Of a DNA stretch of 10,006 nt, positions 1 to 7,420 are shown piece after piece. This DNA comes from Bacteroidales bacterium (GTDB taxonomy: Bacteria; Bacteroidota; Bacteroidia; Bacteroidales; 4484-276). Numbering within the stretch: position 1 is the stretch's first letter; each line of letters starts with the position of its first letter. The stretch covers positions 1-10,006 of the forward strand of contig JAGYLT010000068.1 of NCBI GenBank assembly GCA_018400545.1, given 5' to 3'. A program made the translations under genes and the position numbers. Below the pieces are notes generated by a model. That model ran no database searches. It was not told where the DNA came from and worked only from the letters and a program-made list of their open reading frames with translations.

Positions 1-1337
1 ATATCATTTTCAATCTGATCAGAGTAATCCTGAAAAACCTGATTCCCGGTCATGTCAAAAACTTCGATGGAAATAGCCATCTCAGTTTCGTTTTTAATTT
101 GGATAAAGTCCCTTGCAGGATTGGGGAAGATTTGGATTTGCTTAGATAAACTTTGCTCATCATCAATCGAGCCCCACACAAATGTAGCATCTGAACAAAA
201 AAACTGCCAGTATCCCTCAACAGGGGCCTGCCAAACAATATACACCTTGTAGCCATAATTGTAAACAGGCTCACCCTGCACAATAACCGGATGGATGCTT
301 TCGGTTTCCAACCAGGAAATCCGGACAGGTCTTTCAACACCATAATTATTTTCTGTAACAAATATTTCCCTGTGTTCGGCCTCAGCCTGCGAAAAAGCCA
401 AACAATAAGGGCCGTAAAAACTTTTATTGTCTCCCGGATCGGTAATTACATCTTCGCAAAAAACACTGAAATCGAAAGGCTCCTCACTTGAAATGCTGAG
501 GGTATCAAAAAACGGCGACCACCAATCCCATTCAGTTAAATTGTTGACATACCACAAATCATTCATTTCAAAAGTCCAGGCGATGAGAGGGAAAGGTTGC
601 CAAACGGAGGAGGAACTGCTGTTAACTGTTTCCAAAGATTTCATGCCGGTTTCTGCTATCACCTCTTCAGGCTCGGCCCAAAGCCCTTCTTCAACATAGC
701 TTTTCATAAGTTTACTTTCCGACCCGTCATCATCAATCCAAAATACATAATTATGATTTATCACCACATCGCTAATGTTCCCGCTGCTTATTGTATCGGG
801 TGGAGCAAAATAAAAACTGCCGGCTTCGTATTGGATAAATGAAGAGAGCAGGTAGTTGTCGGAAACCCAGGTGATAAATTCATCGTTGAAGCTGTAATAC
901 AAGTTGTGGTTTCCTTGGATGGCAAACGGAACCGGGCTGGAATGCCCTCCATCTTCGGCCAGTTTCACATAGTAAATTTCGGTTTTTTCGGGACTTACTT
1001 TTTGGTAAAACACATAAAAAATTGTATCAGAGGACGAACCCGTAAAAAAACTTTTGGGGTTCTTGAAGTGGGTCATTGGCTCGGCAAGCAAAATTGCAGG
1101 TTCCCCGTTAAAAATCTGTTCCTGGTAGCAGATGGCAGTAGAAGTGCTGTCGGTAGATTGCTCCCAAAGCAACATCCAGTCGTCATTCCAGGTAAAATGA
1201 ATATTGATGGCCGCTTTGTTGCTTTCCGAAAATGTTAATTGCTGCGGGCTGGACCAGGTTTGTCCGAAAATACTTGAGCTAAAAAAGACACTGAGTGCCA
1301 AAATGGTTAAGCAAGAGCGTGAAGTAAAGTTTTTCAT
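1..1337 (-). CDS. Secreted T9SS cargo protein, paralogue 3 of 3 (3' end off window)
   Basis: The reading frame starts at ATG 1337 and stays open to base 1, giving 445 complete codons; about 30 residues are missing at the C terminus by comparison with its neighbours. Residues 1-25 form a signal peptide (basic start, hydrophobic core, then FGQ), so the protein should cross the inner membrane by Sec. The mature part opens with TWSSPQQLTFSESNK, followed by LLWEQSTDSTSTAI, both close to the paralogue ending at 2809. EDGGHSSPVP near residue 127 resembles a degenerate Asp-box turn of sialidase-like beta-propellers; the fold is my inference. From residue 404, FPNPARDFIQI and then EVFDMTGNQVF mark a T9SS type A sorting domain, which in this phylum directs export through the outer membrane. 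It lies 46 bp after the previous paralogue and is probably last or next to last in the operon. The molecular function is unknown. Confidence 0.88.
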   Translation of the reverse strand, partial: MKNFTSRSCLTILALSVFFSSSIFGQTWSSPQQLTFSESNKAAINIHFTWNDDWMLLWEQSTDSTSTAICYQEQIFNGEPAILLAEPMTHFKNPKSFFTGSSSDTIFYVFYQKVSPEKTEIYYVKLAEDGGHSSPVPFAIQGNHNLYYSFNDEFITWVSDNYLLSSFIQYEAGSFYFAPPDTISSGNISDVVINHNYVFWIDDDGSESKLMKSYVEEGLWAEPEEVIAETGMKSLETVNSSSSSVWQPFPLIAWTFEMNDLWYVNNLTEWDWWSPFFDTLSISSEEPFDFSVFCEDVITDPGDNKSFYGPYCLAFSQAEAEHREIFVTENNYGVERPVRISWLETESIHPVIVQGEPVYNYGYKVYIVWQAPVEGYWQFFCSDATFVWGSIDDEQSLSKQIQIFPNPARDFIQIKNETEMAISIEVFDMTGNQVFQDYSDQIEND

Positions 1338-1383
1338 TGCGTGTTGTATTGAATAAATGAATGAGCATGAGGGTAAAGTAGAA

Positions 1384-2778
1384 TTAGTTTAAAAGTATTT
1401 TTTGTGTGAACGAATGTTTGTCAACTCCAATTTCGACAAGATATAGTCCCCGATGGTAATCCTGAATATCTATGGAAATTGTGTGGGATTTATGTGCGCC
1501 AGCATAAACCAACTTTCCAAGTGCATCGTACAGCATAATGTGAAGATCTTTCCCTGTTGTGTTTTTAACTTGAATATTATCCTGTGCAGGGTTTGGTGAG
1601 ATCTGGAGGTTGTGACTGAGCTCATTTTCTTCGATGGCTCCAATCAAGAAATATGCTTTGGAATAATACAACTGCCAGTGCCCGTCAGCCAGAGCCTCCC
1701 AAATCAGATAGGCCCACCATCCGTTTTGGTCGATTTCGCCCATATAAAATTTGGGATTCCGGCTTTGGGTCTCGAGGTAGCTAAACTGATCCAACCCTAA
1801 ATTATCAAGGTTTGAGTAAAGAAAAATCTCATCAAACTGCCCATCATTTTTTGCACAGGCAAATACGTAATCGCCAGTCCATTTTGCGTCTTTACCAAAA
1901 ACAACATCCATGGTGTAAACACCAAAATCAAAGGGAGCATCAGCGGTATAATCTAAATATTCCAAATCCCAACCATCTGAATTTGCCACCTTCCATACGC
2001 CATCTTCATAAAAGGTCCATGATAAAACATGAGAGACCCAAAACTCGCCACCACTCAGCAATTGGTGGACATTCTCTCCTACAAACAATTGCTCAGGATT
2101 TTCCCATTCACCAAAGAGATAGCCAGATTTAAAAATTTCGCTGGCACCGCTGGAATTATTGATCCAGCATAATCTCGATTCTATATTCAGGCAGGGCTGG
2201 CTGCAATCCCCCACATCAATTGTGTCAGGCGTTCCAAAGGTTAAATTCCCATTCTCAACTATCCTTTGTGAAGCCAGAATGTTACCATCATTGTTCCAGG
2301 CAGCAAAACGAAGCTCATCCGGAGTACTCAGCGCCAGTTCATGATTTTGCATGCCATCAACAGCCAGTGGAACAGGTTCTGAAAAATCGCCATCATCGGT
2401 ACTTTCCATGTAGTATAATGCTGCTTTACCATCATAAATCTTTTCGTAAAAAACTAAAAATGTTGTATTAACAACCCCATAAGGTGCATTTCTACACTGT
2501 GGGTTGCGAAAGTGAACGCCTGCTTCCGATAACAATACAACAGGCGGACTATTGGTGAGATAACGGTGGTACATGATTGCAGTGGAGCTGTCGTCAGTCA
2601 CTTCTTCCCACAACATTATGGGACCAAAATCTCCGGCCTTACCAAGCCAGGCATTGGTTTTGTCGTTTTCGGAAATTTCGATTGGTGCAGGTGATGACCA
2701 ATCAGGTTGTTGTGCAATGACAGATGCAAAGCTTGCAAGTATAAAGAATACGAGCAAAAGTTTGTAAGTGTTTTTCAT
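1384..2778 (-). CDS. Secreted T9SS cargo protein, paralogue 2 of 3
   Basis: The protein has 464 residues. Residues 1 to about 22 are a signal peptide (KLLLVFFILASFASVIAQ), so it is exported. The body is rich in Trp, Tyr, Asp and Gly, with short strand-like blocks such as DWSSPAPIE (26-34), STDDGDFSEPVP (126-137) and HWQLYYSKA (367-375). STDDGDFS resembles the Asp-box of sialidase-like propellers, so a beta-propeller is a reasonable but unproven fold. The C terminus carries a T9SS type A sorting domain: ISPNPAQDNIQV (393-404), MLYDALGKLVY (415-425), RGLYLVEI (443-450) and a final QKILLN. No catalytic motif is visible. The start ATG follows an A-rich leader rather than a Shine-Dalgarno site, as is usual in Bacteroidota. 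It lies 30 bp after one paralogue and 46 bp before the next. It could be a surface ligand-binding protein or an adhesin; the sequence does not decide. Confidence 0.92.
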   Translation of the reverse strand: MKNTYKLLLVFFILASFASVIAQQPDWSSPAPIEISENDKTNAWLGKAGDFGPIMLWEEVTDDSSTAIMYHRYLTNSPPVVLLSEAGVHFRNPQCRNAPYGVVNTTFLVFYEKIYDGKAALYYMESTDDGDFSEPVPLAVDGMQNHELALSTPDELRFAAWNNDGNILASQRIVENGNLTFGTPDTIDVGDCSQPCLNIESRLCWINNSSGASEIFKSGYLFGEWENPEQLFVGENVHQLLSGGEFWVSHVLSWTFYEDGVWKVANSDGWDLEYLDYTADAPFDFGVYTMDVVFGKDAKWTGDYVFACAKNDGQFDEIFLYSNLDNLGLDQFSYLETQSRNPKFYMGEIDQNGWWAYLIWEALADGHWQLYYSKAYFLIGAIEENELSHNLQISPNPAQDNIQVKNTTGKDLHIMLYDALGKLVYAGAHKSHTISIDIQDYHRGLYLVEIGVDKHSFTQKILLN

Positions 2779-2808
2779 TTTTGTCGTTTTTAGGATAAAA
2801 CATGAGGT

Positions 2809-4200
2809 TTAGAATAAAACCAGTTTTCTGGTTATCATTTTGTTTTCCTGACTGATAGTTACAAAATAAACACCCCTTTTCCAGCCTGCTGTTTTTATCT
2901 CATTTTCAATTTGATTCAAAGCATCCTGATAAACCCGCTTTCCGGTCATATCAAAAATTTCGATATTTAGGTCCGACAAGTTTTCGTTATAAATTCGGAT
3001 GAAATCTGTTGCAGGATTGGGTGAAATTGAAACACCTTCTATTTGCGGCTTTTCCGCAATACTGCCCCAGGTAAACGGCGCACGGGAATAATACAGTTGC
3101 CAGTATCCGTCCACGAAAGCTTCAAAAATCATGTAGCACCAATTCCCGTAATTGTATTCGTTTTCGCCAAGAAAAAACTGTGGGTTTCGGCAGGTTGTTT
3201 CCAGGTAGGATAAGCGGCTGAAATTCTGAGGGAAATAGTCATGGTTAATAAAAATTTCGTGTGCCCCAAGGGTATCCTTCACATAAGCCAGATGGTAAAT
3301 CTGCAGGTCGCCGTCAACACCAATAAATGTGGAAAAAACATCAAAATCAAATGCTTTTGTGCTACTCAACTCCAGCGGATAAAACCAGGAATAGTTGTAC
3401 CAAAAACTATAATTGTTGATGTGCCAGGTTTCATCATTGGCATAGGAAAAGGCCAGCACCATGTCGTCCATCAGATGATTGGTACCGCGCAAGGCGTCCA
3501 TATTCTTAGCCCGGTAAACTTCTTCAGGGTCAGTCCAACTCTGGCCATAATCCAGCTCCGACCGCATCAATATTGCAGAATCGGCGGTAGTTGTGATCCA
3601 GTAAATTTGCGGCAACTTAAATTTGATATCCAGAATTTCACCGGAAAAAAGCGTATCTGGCTCCGTGGCGCCAAAATACCCGTCATCATGCAGCAGCTTC
3701 GAAATCAATAAATTTCCATCAGAATTCCAGGCAACATTATATGGATCATAAGACCATGTCTCTACACTGGTGGTAAGTAAACTGTTTTGATTTCCACCGG
3801 CGGATAAATTAATTGGCTGGGAATGCCCGCCATCAGTGGCAAATTTGATGTATTGAATTTCCGACTGATCTCCGGTGATTTTCCGGAATACAATAAATGC
3901 CGTATCGAGATTATACCCGGCATTTACGATAGACGGGTTCTTGTAATGTACATCGGGTGCTGAAATAAGAACTTCAGGATCGTCACCCGTGAGATAGCGT
4001 TGATAATAAATAGCTGTTGACAGGGAATCTGTACTTTGTTCCCAGAGCAAAACAAAATCAAAGTAGTAAACATTTCCAAGAAATGCATTTGCTTTATTGG
4101 ATTCGCCGTAAGTAAACGGCTGTGGCGGAGACCAGGTTTGACTTTTAGCAGATAAGCAAACCAGAAAAAAGAAAATCGACAAGTAAAAAGTTTTTTTCAT
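2809..4200 (-). CDS. Secreted T9SS cargo protein, paralogue 1 of 3
   Basis: The protein has 463 residues and is the first gene of the trio. Residues 1-20 form a signal peptide ending AKS before QTW, so mature protein probably begins at Q21. DYGQSW at 217-222 fits the core of an Asp-box (D-x-G-x-S-W), and TDGGHSQPI near 122 is a weaker version; this suggests a sialidase-like beta-propeller without the catalytic residues of a sialidase that I could identify. A block shared with the next paralogue is YLETTCRNP then FEAFVDGYWQLYYSRA (333-375). The C-terminal T9SS type A sorting domain shows ISPNPATDFIRI (392-403), EIFDMTGKRVY (414-424), RGVYFVTI (442-449) and TRKLVLF at the end. The product is therefore predicted to be secreted or attached at the cell surface. 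A possible promoter lies just upstream. The ligand and role are unknown. Confidence 0.92.
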   Translation of the reverse strand: MKKTFYLSIFFFLVCLSAKSQTWSPPQPFTYGESNKANAFLGNVYYFDFVLLWEQSTDSLSTAIYYQRYLTGDDPEVLISAPDVHYKNPSIVNAGYNLDTAFIVFRKITGDQSEIQYIKFATDGGHSQPINLSAGGNQNSLLTTSVETWSYDPYNVAWNSDGNLLISKLLHDDGYFGATEPDTLFSGEILDIKFKLPQIYWITTTADSAILMRSELDYGQSWTDPEEVYRAKNMDALRGTNHLMDDMVLAFSYANDETWHINNYSFWYNYSWFYPLELSSTKAFDFDVFSTFIGVDGDLQIYHLAYVKDTLGAHEIFINHDYFPQNFSRLSYLETTCRNPQFFLGENEYNYGNWCYMIFEAFVDGYWQLYYSRAPFTWGSIAEKPQIEGVSISPNPATDFIRIYNENLSDLNIEIFDMTGKRVYQDALNQIENEIKTAGWKRGVYFVTISQENKMITRKLVLF

Positions 4201-4222
4201 GGCAGGTAAATTTGAGTTGATG

Positions 4223-4252
4223 TAAAAGTACGAAATATTTCAGTTTAAGAAA
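4223..4252 (-). promoter_or_regulatory. Weak candidate promoter of the T9SS cargo trio
   Basis: Read on the minus strand, TACTTTTA (4230 down to 4223) matches five of the six fixed bases of the Bacteroidota -7 box TAnnTTTG. An imperfect -33 element, TTTC (4252-4249, against TTTG), lies 18 bp upstream. The site is 23 bp before the start codon of the first gene of the trio, which would leave a short leader. Both boxes are degenerate, so position is the best argument for it. Confidence 0.25.
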
Positions 4253-4383
4253 TTAATCTGACATTAAGACAAATAAAAGTGCATGTGCCCTGATTCTTTG
4301 GTCATAATTTTCTGCGTGCTAAATACCCTAAATCCGACCAAAGGATGGCAAAAACTACCCACATCTCTCACCGCTCAGATTCT

Positions 4384-4407
4384 CCACCGTAGCTTTAGCG
4401 AAGGTGG
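4384..4407 (+). repeat. Hairpin repeat, copy 1 (CCWCC-GTAGC family)
   Basis: The sequence folds as CCACC-GTAGC-TTTA-GCGAA-GGTGG: a five-pair outer stem, an internal loop around G-T-A/G-A-A, two inner GC pairs and a TTTA loop. A second copy in opposite orientation at 7422-7446 keeps GTAGC and GCGAA but has CCTCC/GGAGG as the outer stem, so the stem is preserved by a paired A-T to T-A change. This is typical of a dispersed REP-like palindrome rather than chance similarity. Confidence 0.6.
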
Positions 4408-4425
4408 GCCTCTCCCGGCTCACAA

Positions 4426-4452
4426 CTCACCGCTCACCGCTCACCGCTCACC
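4426..4452. repeat. Tandem microrepeat, 7-bp unit CTCACCG
   Basis: Nearly four head-to-tail copies of CTCACCG (4426-4432, 4433-4439, 4440-4446 and a partial last copy). An isolated CTCACCGCTCA lies about 60 bp earlier. The array overlaps the last six codons of the weak reading frame at 4434-4676, so any product would end in repeat-derived residues. Confidence 0.8.
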
Positions 4453-4676
4453 TTTCCTTCCATCTGCAAAATAATCTTCTCCTGATTTTTGATGCGCTCT
4501 TTTAAAATCTCAGCATATGTACCGTTAATCGTATCGGAAAACCTTGATAGGATTTTGTGCCCATCAAGGGCCGGCTCCAGCAATCCTTCCATTTCGCTGG
4601 CAGGTGCCCACAGTTGAGCACCTTTCTCTTTGATCTTGGCATCACCTTCTGTAAGATGCTTCGCGCCAGTATGCAT
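4434..4676 (-). CDS. Possible small hypothetical protein or gene remnant
   Basis: An 80-residue frame starting at ATG 4676. I do not recognise it. It is mostly hydrophilic, with a likely helical, coiled-coil-like end (YAEILKERIKNQEKIILQME, about residues 54-73), and its codons look ordinary for the window. The frame extends upstream of the ATG for several plausible codons (GEWGNGKW before the Met) to a stop about 50 bp away, which hints that it may be the tail of a longer, frameshifted gene. The last residues come from the CTCACCG microrepeat. There is no clear promoter and no partner gene. Either a real small protein, a remnant, or a chance frame. Confidence 0.25.
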   Translation of the reverse strand: MHTGAKHLTEGDAKIKEKGAQLWAPASEMEGLLEPALDGHKILSRFSDTINGTYAEILKERIKNQEKIILQMEGKVSGER

Positions 4677-5577
4677 TTGCCACTTTCCGTTGCCCCATTC
4701 GCCTGCCCGTAACCTTCTTTACATGTTTTGCTTCCTTTGGCGATATCATCCGGTCAGTTTGGAGCGCTAATGCGGCGACAAATATGGCATACCTGATGAT
4801 GTTGCCGGATAACTCCGCGCTTCTTCGGCAGTTGAATGTGCTCTCTCTCCTGTATCTTCCGTTCGTCAACTTTATGCGCTTCAGGATTTTTATGGGCAGA
4901 TACAGGGTATCTTTAATGGTTTTGCCATCGATCAGCTTTGAGCTCAAGGGATTGATCAACAGCCATCTTGTTAGAAACAGTACAGAAAATTCGCCAACGC
5001 TGTTCCAAACATTTCATAATAAACGTCATAACCAACTTTTTTTTATCAAGAAGTTAGAATGAGAATTGCATCGGCATTGTATTGCCAGCACTGGGTTTTC
5101 AATTATTTGCCTGTGCTTCCAGTATATTCGTCAGCTTTGTCGGGCGGAGCCTTTTCCGAGCGTATCACCACAATGGTTTCGTCACTTGATCTGGGCAAGC
5201 ATATTATCAGGGTATTTATGCTTTTCGGGCAGAGTGTTATATGAATCCCGAAAAACAGTATCGCTTAGCATTTTTCCGTAAATCCACAAACGGCGTTGCG
5301 TCCGGTTTGAAGTATCGGGAATGCATTGGCGGAGCTTACAAGAATTGGTGTCAGTGTTTCAGGAGAGATAAAGTTCCGCCGGTTCCATCCACATCAATGG
5401 TGAAGTACTCCGTGGTTTGCACCCCTGAAAGTACTATTCCTCCAAATCAGGAGTGTTATTAACCAACTTTGCCTTGTCGCCAGAGGGTCATCGATTACCT
5501 GAAATTACTAAATCGAATTTTTAAAAGCCAGCGCTTACCAGATAATGGACAACATAATTGGGATGTGTGGCCAAATG

Positions 5578-5609
5578 CAAAAGTATCATTTTGAAAAAGT
5601 CTATCCCAA
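5578..5609 (-). promoter_or_regulatory. Orphan Bacteroidota-type promoter candidate
   Basis: On the minus strand, TTG (5609-5607) is followed after 21 bp by TACTTTTG (5585-5578), an exact match to the TAnnTTTG -7 box of the Bacteroidota sigma-A consensus with an acceptable spacing. Transcription would start near 5570 and run toward lower coordinates. No reading frame longer than about 60 codons follows for several hundred bases, so the transcript would be noncoding, a remnant of a lost gene's promoter, or the match is fortuitous. Confidence 0.3.
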
Positions 5610-5647
5610 CCCCTATGGATAATCCAAAACCAAATTATCATGATCCC

Positions 5648-5797
5648 GTTGCCCACGTCCTTCAGGGCGATGGTACATGATGTTATAAGCCACAATAAAA
5701 TCCTGAAAATTTCAGTTTATCAGTTTAAAATTTTTTCAGGATTTTTCATTGTAATTTATAAAGACCATAAACCCCACGCCCTGAAGGACGTGGCAAC
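5648..5797. repeat. Inverted pair of REP-like hairpins (BIME or MITE-like element)
   Basis: The left arm (5648-5709) and the reverse complement of the right arm (5733-5797) align over about 60 bp: GTTGCC(C)ACGTCCTTCAGGGCG, then a diverged middle ending TTATAAnnnnACAAT, then AAAATCCTGAAAA. Each arm is itself palindromic at its tip: the right arm holds CCACGCCCTGAAGGACGTGG (5774-5793), an eight-pair hairpin with a 4-nt loop. The left copy (5653-5673) has one extra A that makes a bulge. The inner 13-bp stems pair across a 23-nt loop. This architecture fits a REP/inverted-REP doublet, of the sort elsewhere mobilised by REP-associated tyrosine transposases (RAYTs); no such transposase is in the window. 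It begins 35 bp after the stop codon of the nitrilase fusion gene. Confidence 0.75.
5697..5745 (-). terminator. Possible terminator formed by the inner stem of the REP-like pair
   Basis: On the minus strand, a perfect 13-bp stem (AAAATCCTGAAAA with TTTTCAGGATTTT) closes a 23-nt loop and ends in a T-rich tail (GGATTTTATTG). It lies 87 bp past the nitrilase fusion stop codon and would end that transcript. The stem is AT-rich and the loop long, so termination is plausible rather than certain. Its near symmetry could let it work on both strands. Confidence 0.4.
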
Positions 5798-5832
5798 ATA
5801 AATTAATAGTTTTGTGAATTAAGCGGTCTAAA

Positions 5833-7377
5833 TCAGCTTTTTTTCTGATTACCGGGTTTCCGCCATTTTATTTCATAGAGATCCTCACGGCGATCCTGGA
5901 TAGTTCGTACCGTTCCGTTGTGATGCAAATCTTTCAATAAGTTCAGATCAACATCCACAATCAGCGTCATCTCGGTATTGGGAGTAGCTTCCGATTTGAT
6001 GGCGTTGGTTGGGAAGGCAAAATCAGAAGGCGTAAAAACGGCAGATTGCGCATATTGGATGTCCATGTTGTTTACCCGCGGAAGATTACCCACACATCCG
6101 GCCATGGCCACATAACATTCGTTTTCGACAGCCCGGGCCTGGGCACAGCGCCGCACGCGCGAATAACCATTTTGGGTATCGGTGAGGAAAGGCACAAACA
6201 AAATCTGCATGCCCTGCTCGGCATAGATGCGAATCAGTTCCGGGAATTCCACATCGTAGCAAATGGCTATTCCGATCTTACCACTGTCGGTGTCGAATAC
6301 CTGAATGGCATCGCCGCCAGTCATCCCCCAGGTTTCGATCTCGTTGGGCGTAATGTGTATCTTTCTGAAGGATTCCCAGGAACCGTCCCGGCGGCACAAA
6401 TAGGAAATATTGTACAATTTACCGTCTTCCAAAAAGGGCATGCTTCCCGAAATAATATTGACATTGTAGGAAATGGAAAAATCAACAAAACGTTTACGCA
6501 GTTCCTCAGTGTAGCTCGCCAGTTTTCGGATTGCTGCAGCTTCGCCGAGGTGATTGTAGGGCGACATCAGCGGTGCATTGAAAAACTCCGGAAAAAGGAT
6601 AAAATCGGCCTGATAGCCACTCACGGCATCGATGAAAAATTCGGCCTGGTCGATCATATCTTCAAACGTTGGGAAATTTCGCATCTGCCACTGCACCAAT
6701 CCAAGCCTGACAACAGGCTGCGGCGCATTGATCAGGGTTTCTTTTTCCTGATAATAGATGTTGTTCCACTCGAGCAGCGTTGCAAATTCTTTGGATTCCT
6801 CATCATCGGGCAGGTAGTTTTTCAGGATTTTCTTAACGTGAAAATTATTGGATAACTGAAAAGTGAGCGTCGGATCATAAATCTCTTTCCGGTTCACTTT
6901 GTTGATGTATTCACGGGGCGTTATTTTGTCGGCATAATTGCTGTAATTGGGGATTCGGCCACCCGCCATAATCGCCCTCAGGTTCAGATTTTCGCACAGC
7001 TCTTTCCGGGCATCGTAAAGCCTTCTTCCGAGGCGCATGCCCCGATAGTCGGGATGAACAAACATCTCGATGCCATACAAAACATCACCGTCAGGATCGT
7101 GCGTGGTAAAACTTTCATTTGCGGTAATCTGGTCGTAGGTATGATTATCGCCGAACTTTTTATAGTCGATGATAAGCGAAAGCGCCAGGGCCACCACTTT
7201 ATCATTCACAGCCACACAAAGCTGCCCGTCGGGAAAAACATTCAACAGCCTGCGGATATCGCGCTTTTCCCAGTAATCCTCCGTGGAATCCGAATAGGCC
7301 TGTTCCATAGCATGACGCAGGTCGATGTAATCTTCCAGTTTTAAATATCTGACTTCTACTTTGAGTTCTTTTTGCAT
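5833..7377 (-). CDS. Bifunctional GNAT acetyltransferase / carbon-nitrogen hydrolase (nitrilase superfamily)
   Basis: A 514-residue cytoplasmic fusion. Residues about 5-180 are a GNAT acetyltransferase fold: MFVHPDYRGMRLGRRLYDAR (105-124) is the acetyl-CoA pyrophosphate-binding motif A, with Arg115 where a Gly is usual (RGMRLG instead of RGxGxG). Residues about 222-490 are a nitrilase-type hydrolase with its complete triad: Glu264 in LFPEFF, Lys339 in FRKIHITPNE and Cys373 in AICYDVEFPE. Such enzymes cleave non-peptide C-N bonds through a Cys thioester. As I recall, this domain pairing is nitrilase branch NB12 of Pace and Brenner, whose substrates are not well defined, so I give no substrate. 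Start ATG 7377 precedes the GNAT domain directly. A six-pair stem, AATCAG with CTGATT (5831-5850), covers the stop codon. The gene stands alone between two repeat-rich spacers, and its neighbours do not suggest a pathway. Confidence 0.93.
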   Translation of the reverse strand: MQKELKVEVRYLKLEDYIDLRHAMEQAYSDSTEDYWEKRDIRRLLNVFPDGQLCVAVNDKVVALALSLIIDYKKFGDNHTYDQITANESFTTHDPDGDVLYGIEMFVHPDYRGMRLGRRLYDARKELCENLNLRAIMAGGRIPNYSNYADKITPREYINKVNRKEIYDPTLTFQLSNNFHVKKILKNYLPDDEESKEFATLLEWNNIYYQEKETLINAPQPVVRLGLVQWQMRNFPTFEDMIDQAEFFIDAVSGYQADFILFPEFFNAPLMSPYNHLGEAAAIRKLASYTEELRKRFVDFSISYNVNIISGSMPFLEDGKLYNISYLCRRDGSWESFRKIHITPNEIETWGMTGGDAIQVFDTDSGKIGIAICYDVEFPELIRIYAEQGMQILFVPFLTDTQNGYSRVRRCAQARAVENECYVAMAGCVGNLPRVNNMDIQYAQSAVFTPSDFAFPTNAIKSEATPNTEMTLIVDVDLNLLKDLHHNGTVRTIQDRREDLYEIKWRKPGNQKKS

Positions 7378-7420
7378 TTGGTGGGAATGGTTATTGAGTT
7401 ACTATGTTATTGGGTTATTG

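Larger units (their letters stand above)
4201..5832. other. Long repeat-bearing spacer with possible decayed coding sequence
   Basis: About 1.6 kb without a convincing gene. It contains a hairpin repeat (4384-4407), a 7-bp microrepeat (4426-4452), a possible 80-residue reading frame (4434-4676), an orphan promoter-like site (5578-5609) and an inverted REP-like pair (5648-5797), all listed separately. Between about 4640 and 5520 there are only short open stretches. On the minus strand, a frame open from 5010 to 4642 contains KLIDGKTIKDTLYLPIKI without an ATG start. Further up, fragments such as VQTTEYFTIDVDGTGG (near 5410-5360) and SPETLTPILVSSANAFPI (near 5350-5300) sit in different frames. 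On the plus strand, three short frames at 4784-5062, 5059-5244 and 5241-5462 overlap by ATGA. None matches a family I know; this could be a frameshifted gene remnant or simply noncoding sequence. Confidence 0.5.

Noticed and set aside
3241..3711. A 156-codon plus-strand frame opposite the first T9SS cargo gene.
   Set aside because: Shadow of the coding strand: no signal peptide, domain or motif, whereas the opposite strand has a signal peptide and sorting domain.
4434..4676. C-terminal fragment of a large serine recombinase, from its coiled-coil-like end.
   Set aside because: Only generic helix composition is shared; the zinc-ribbon cysteines and catalytic domain expected of that family are not found nearby.
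5029..5470. 11-bp direct repeats TAACCAACTTT at 5029-5039 and 5460-5470 as target-site duplications of a 420-bp insertion.
   Set aside because: A match of this length is not rare in 1.6 kb of AT-rich sequence, there are no terminal inverted repeats inside them, and the enclosed segment has no transposase.
6046..6855. A 269-codon open frame on the plus strand opposite the nitrilase fusion gene.
   Set aside because: It is antisense to a well-supported gene whose catalytic residues are all in the other frame; its translation shows no family motifs.
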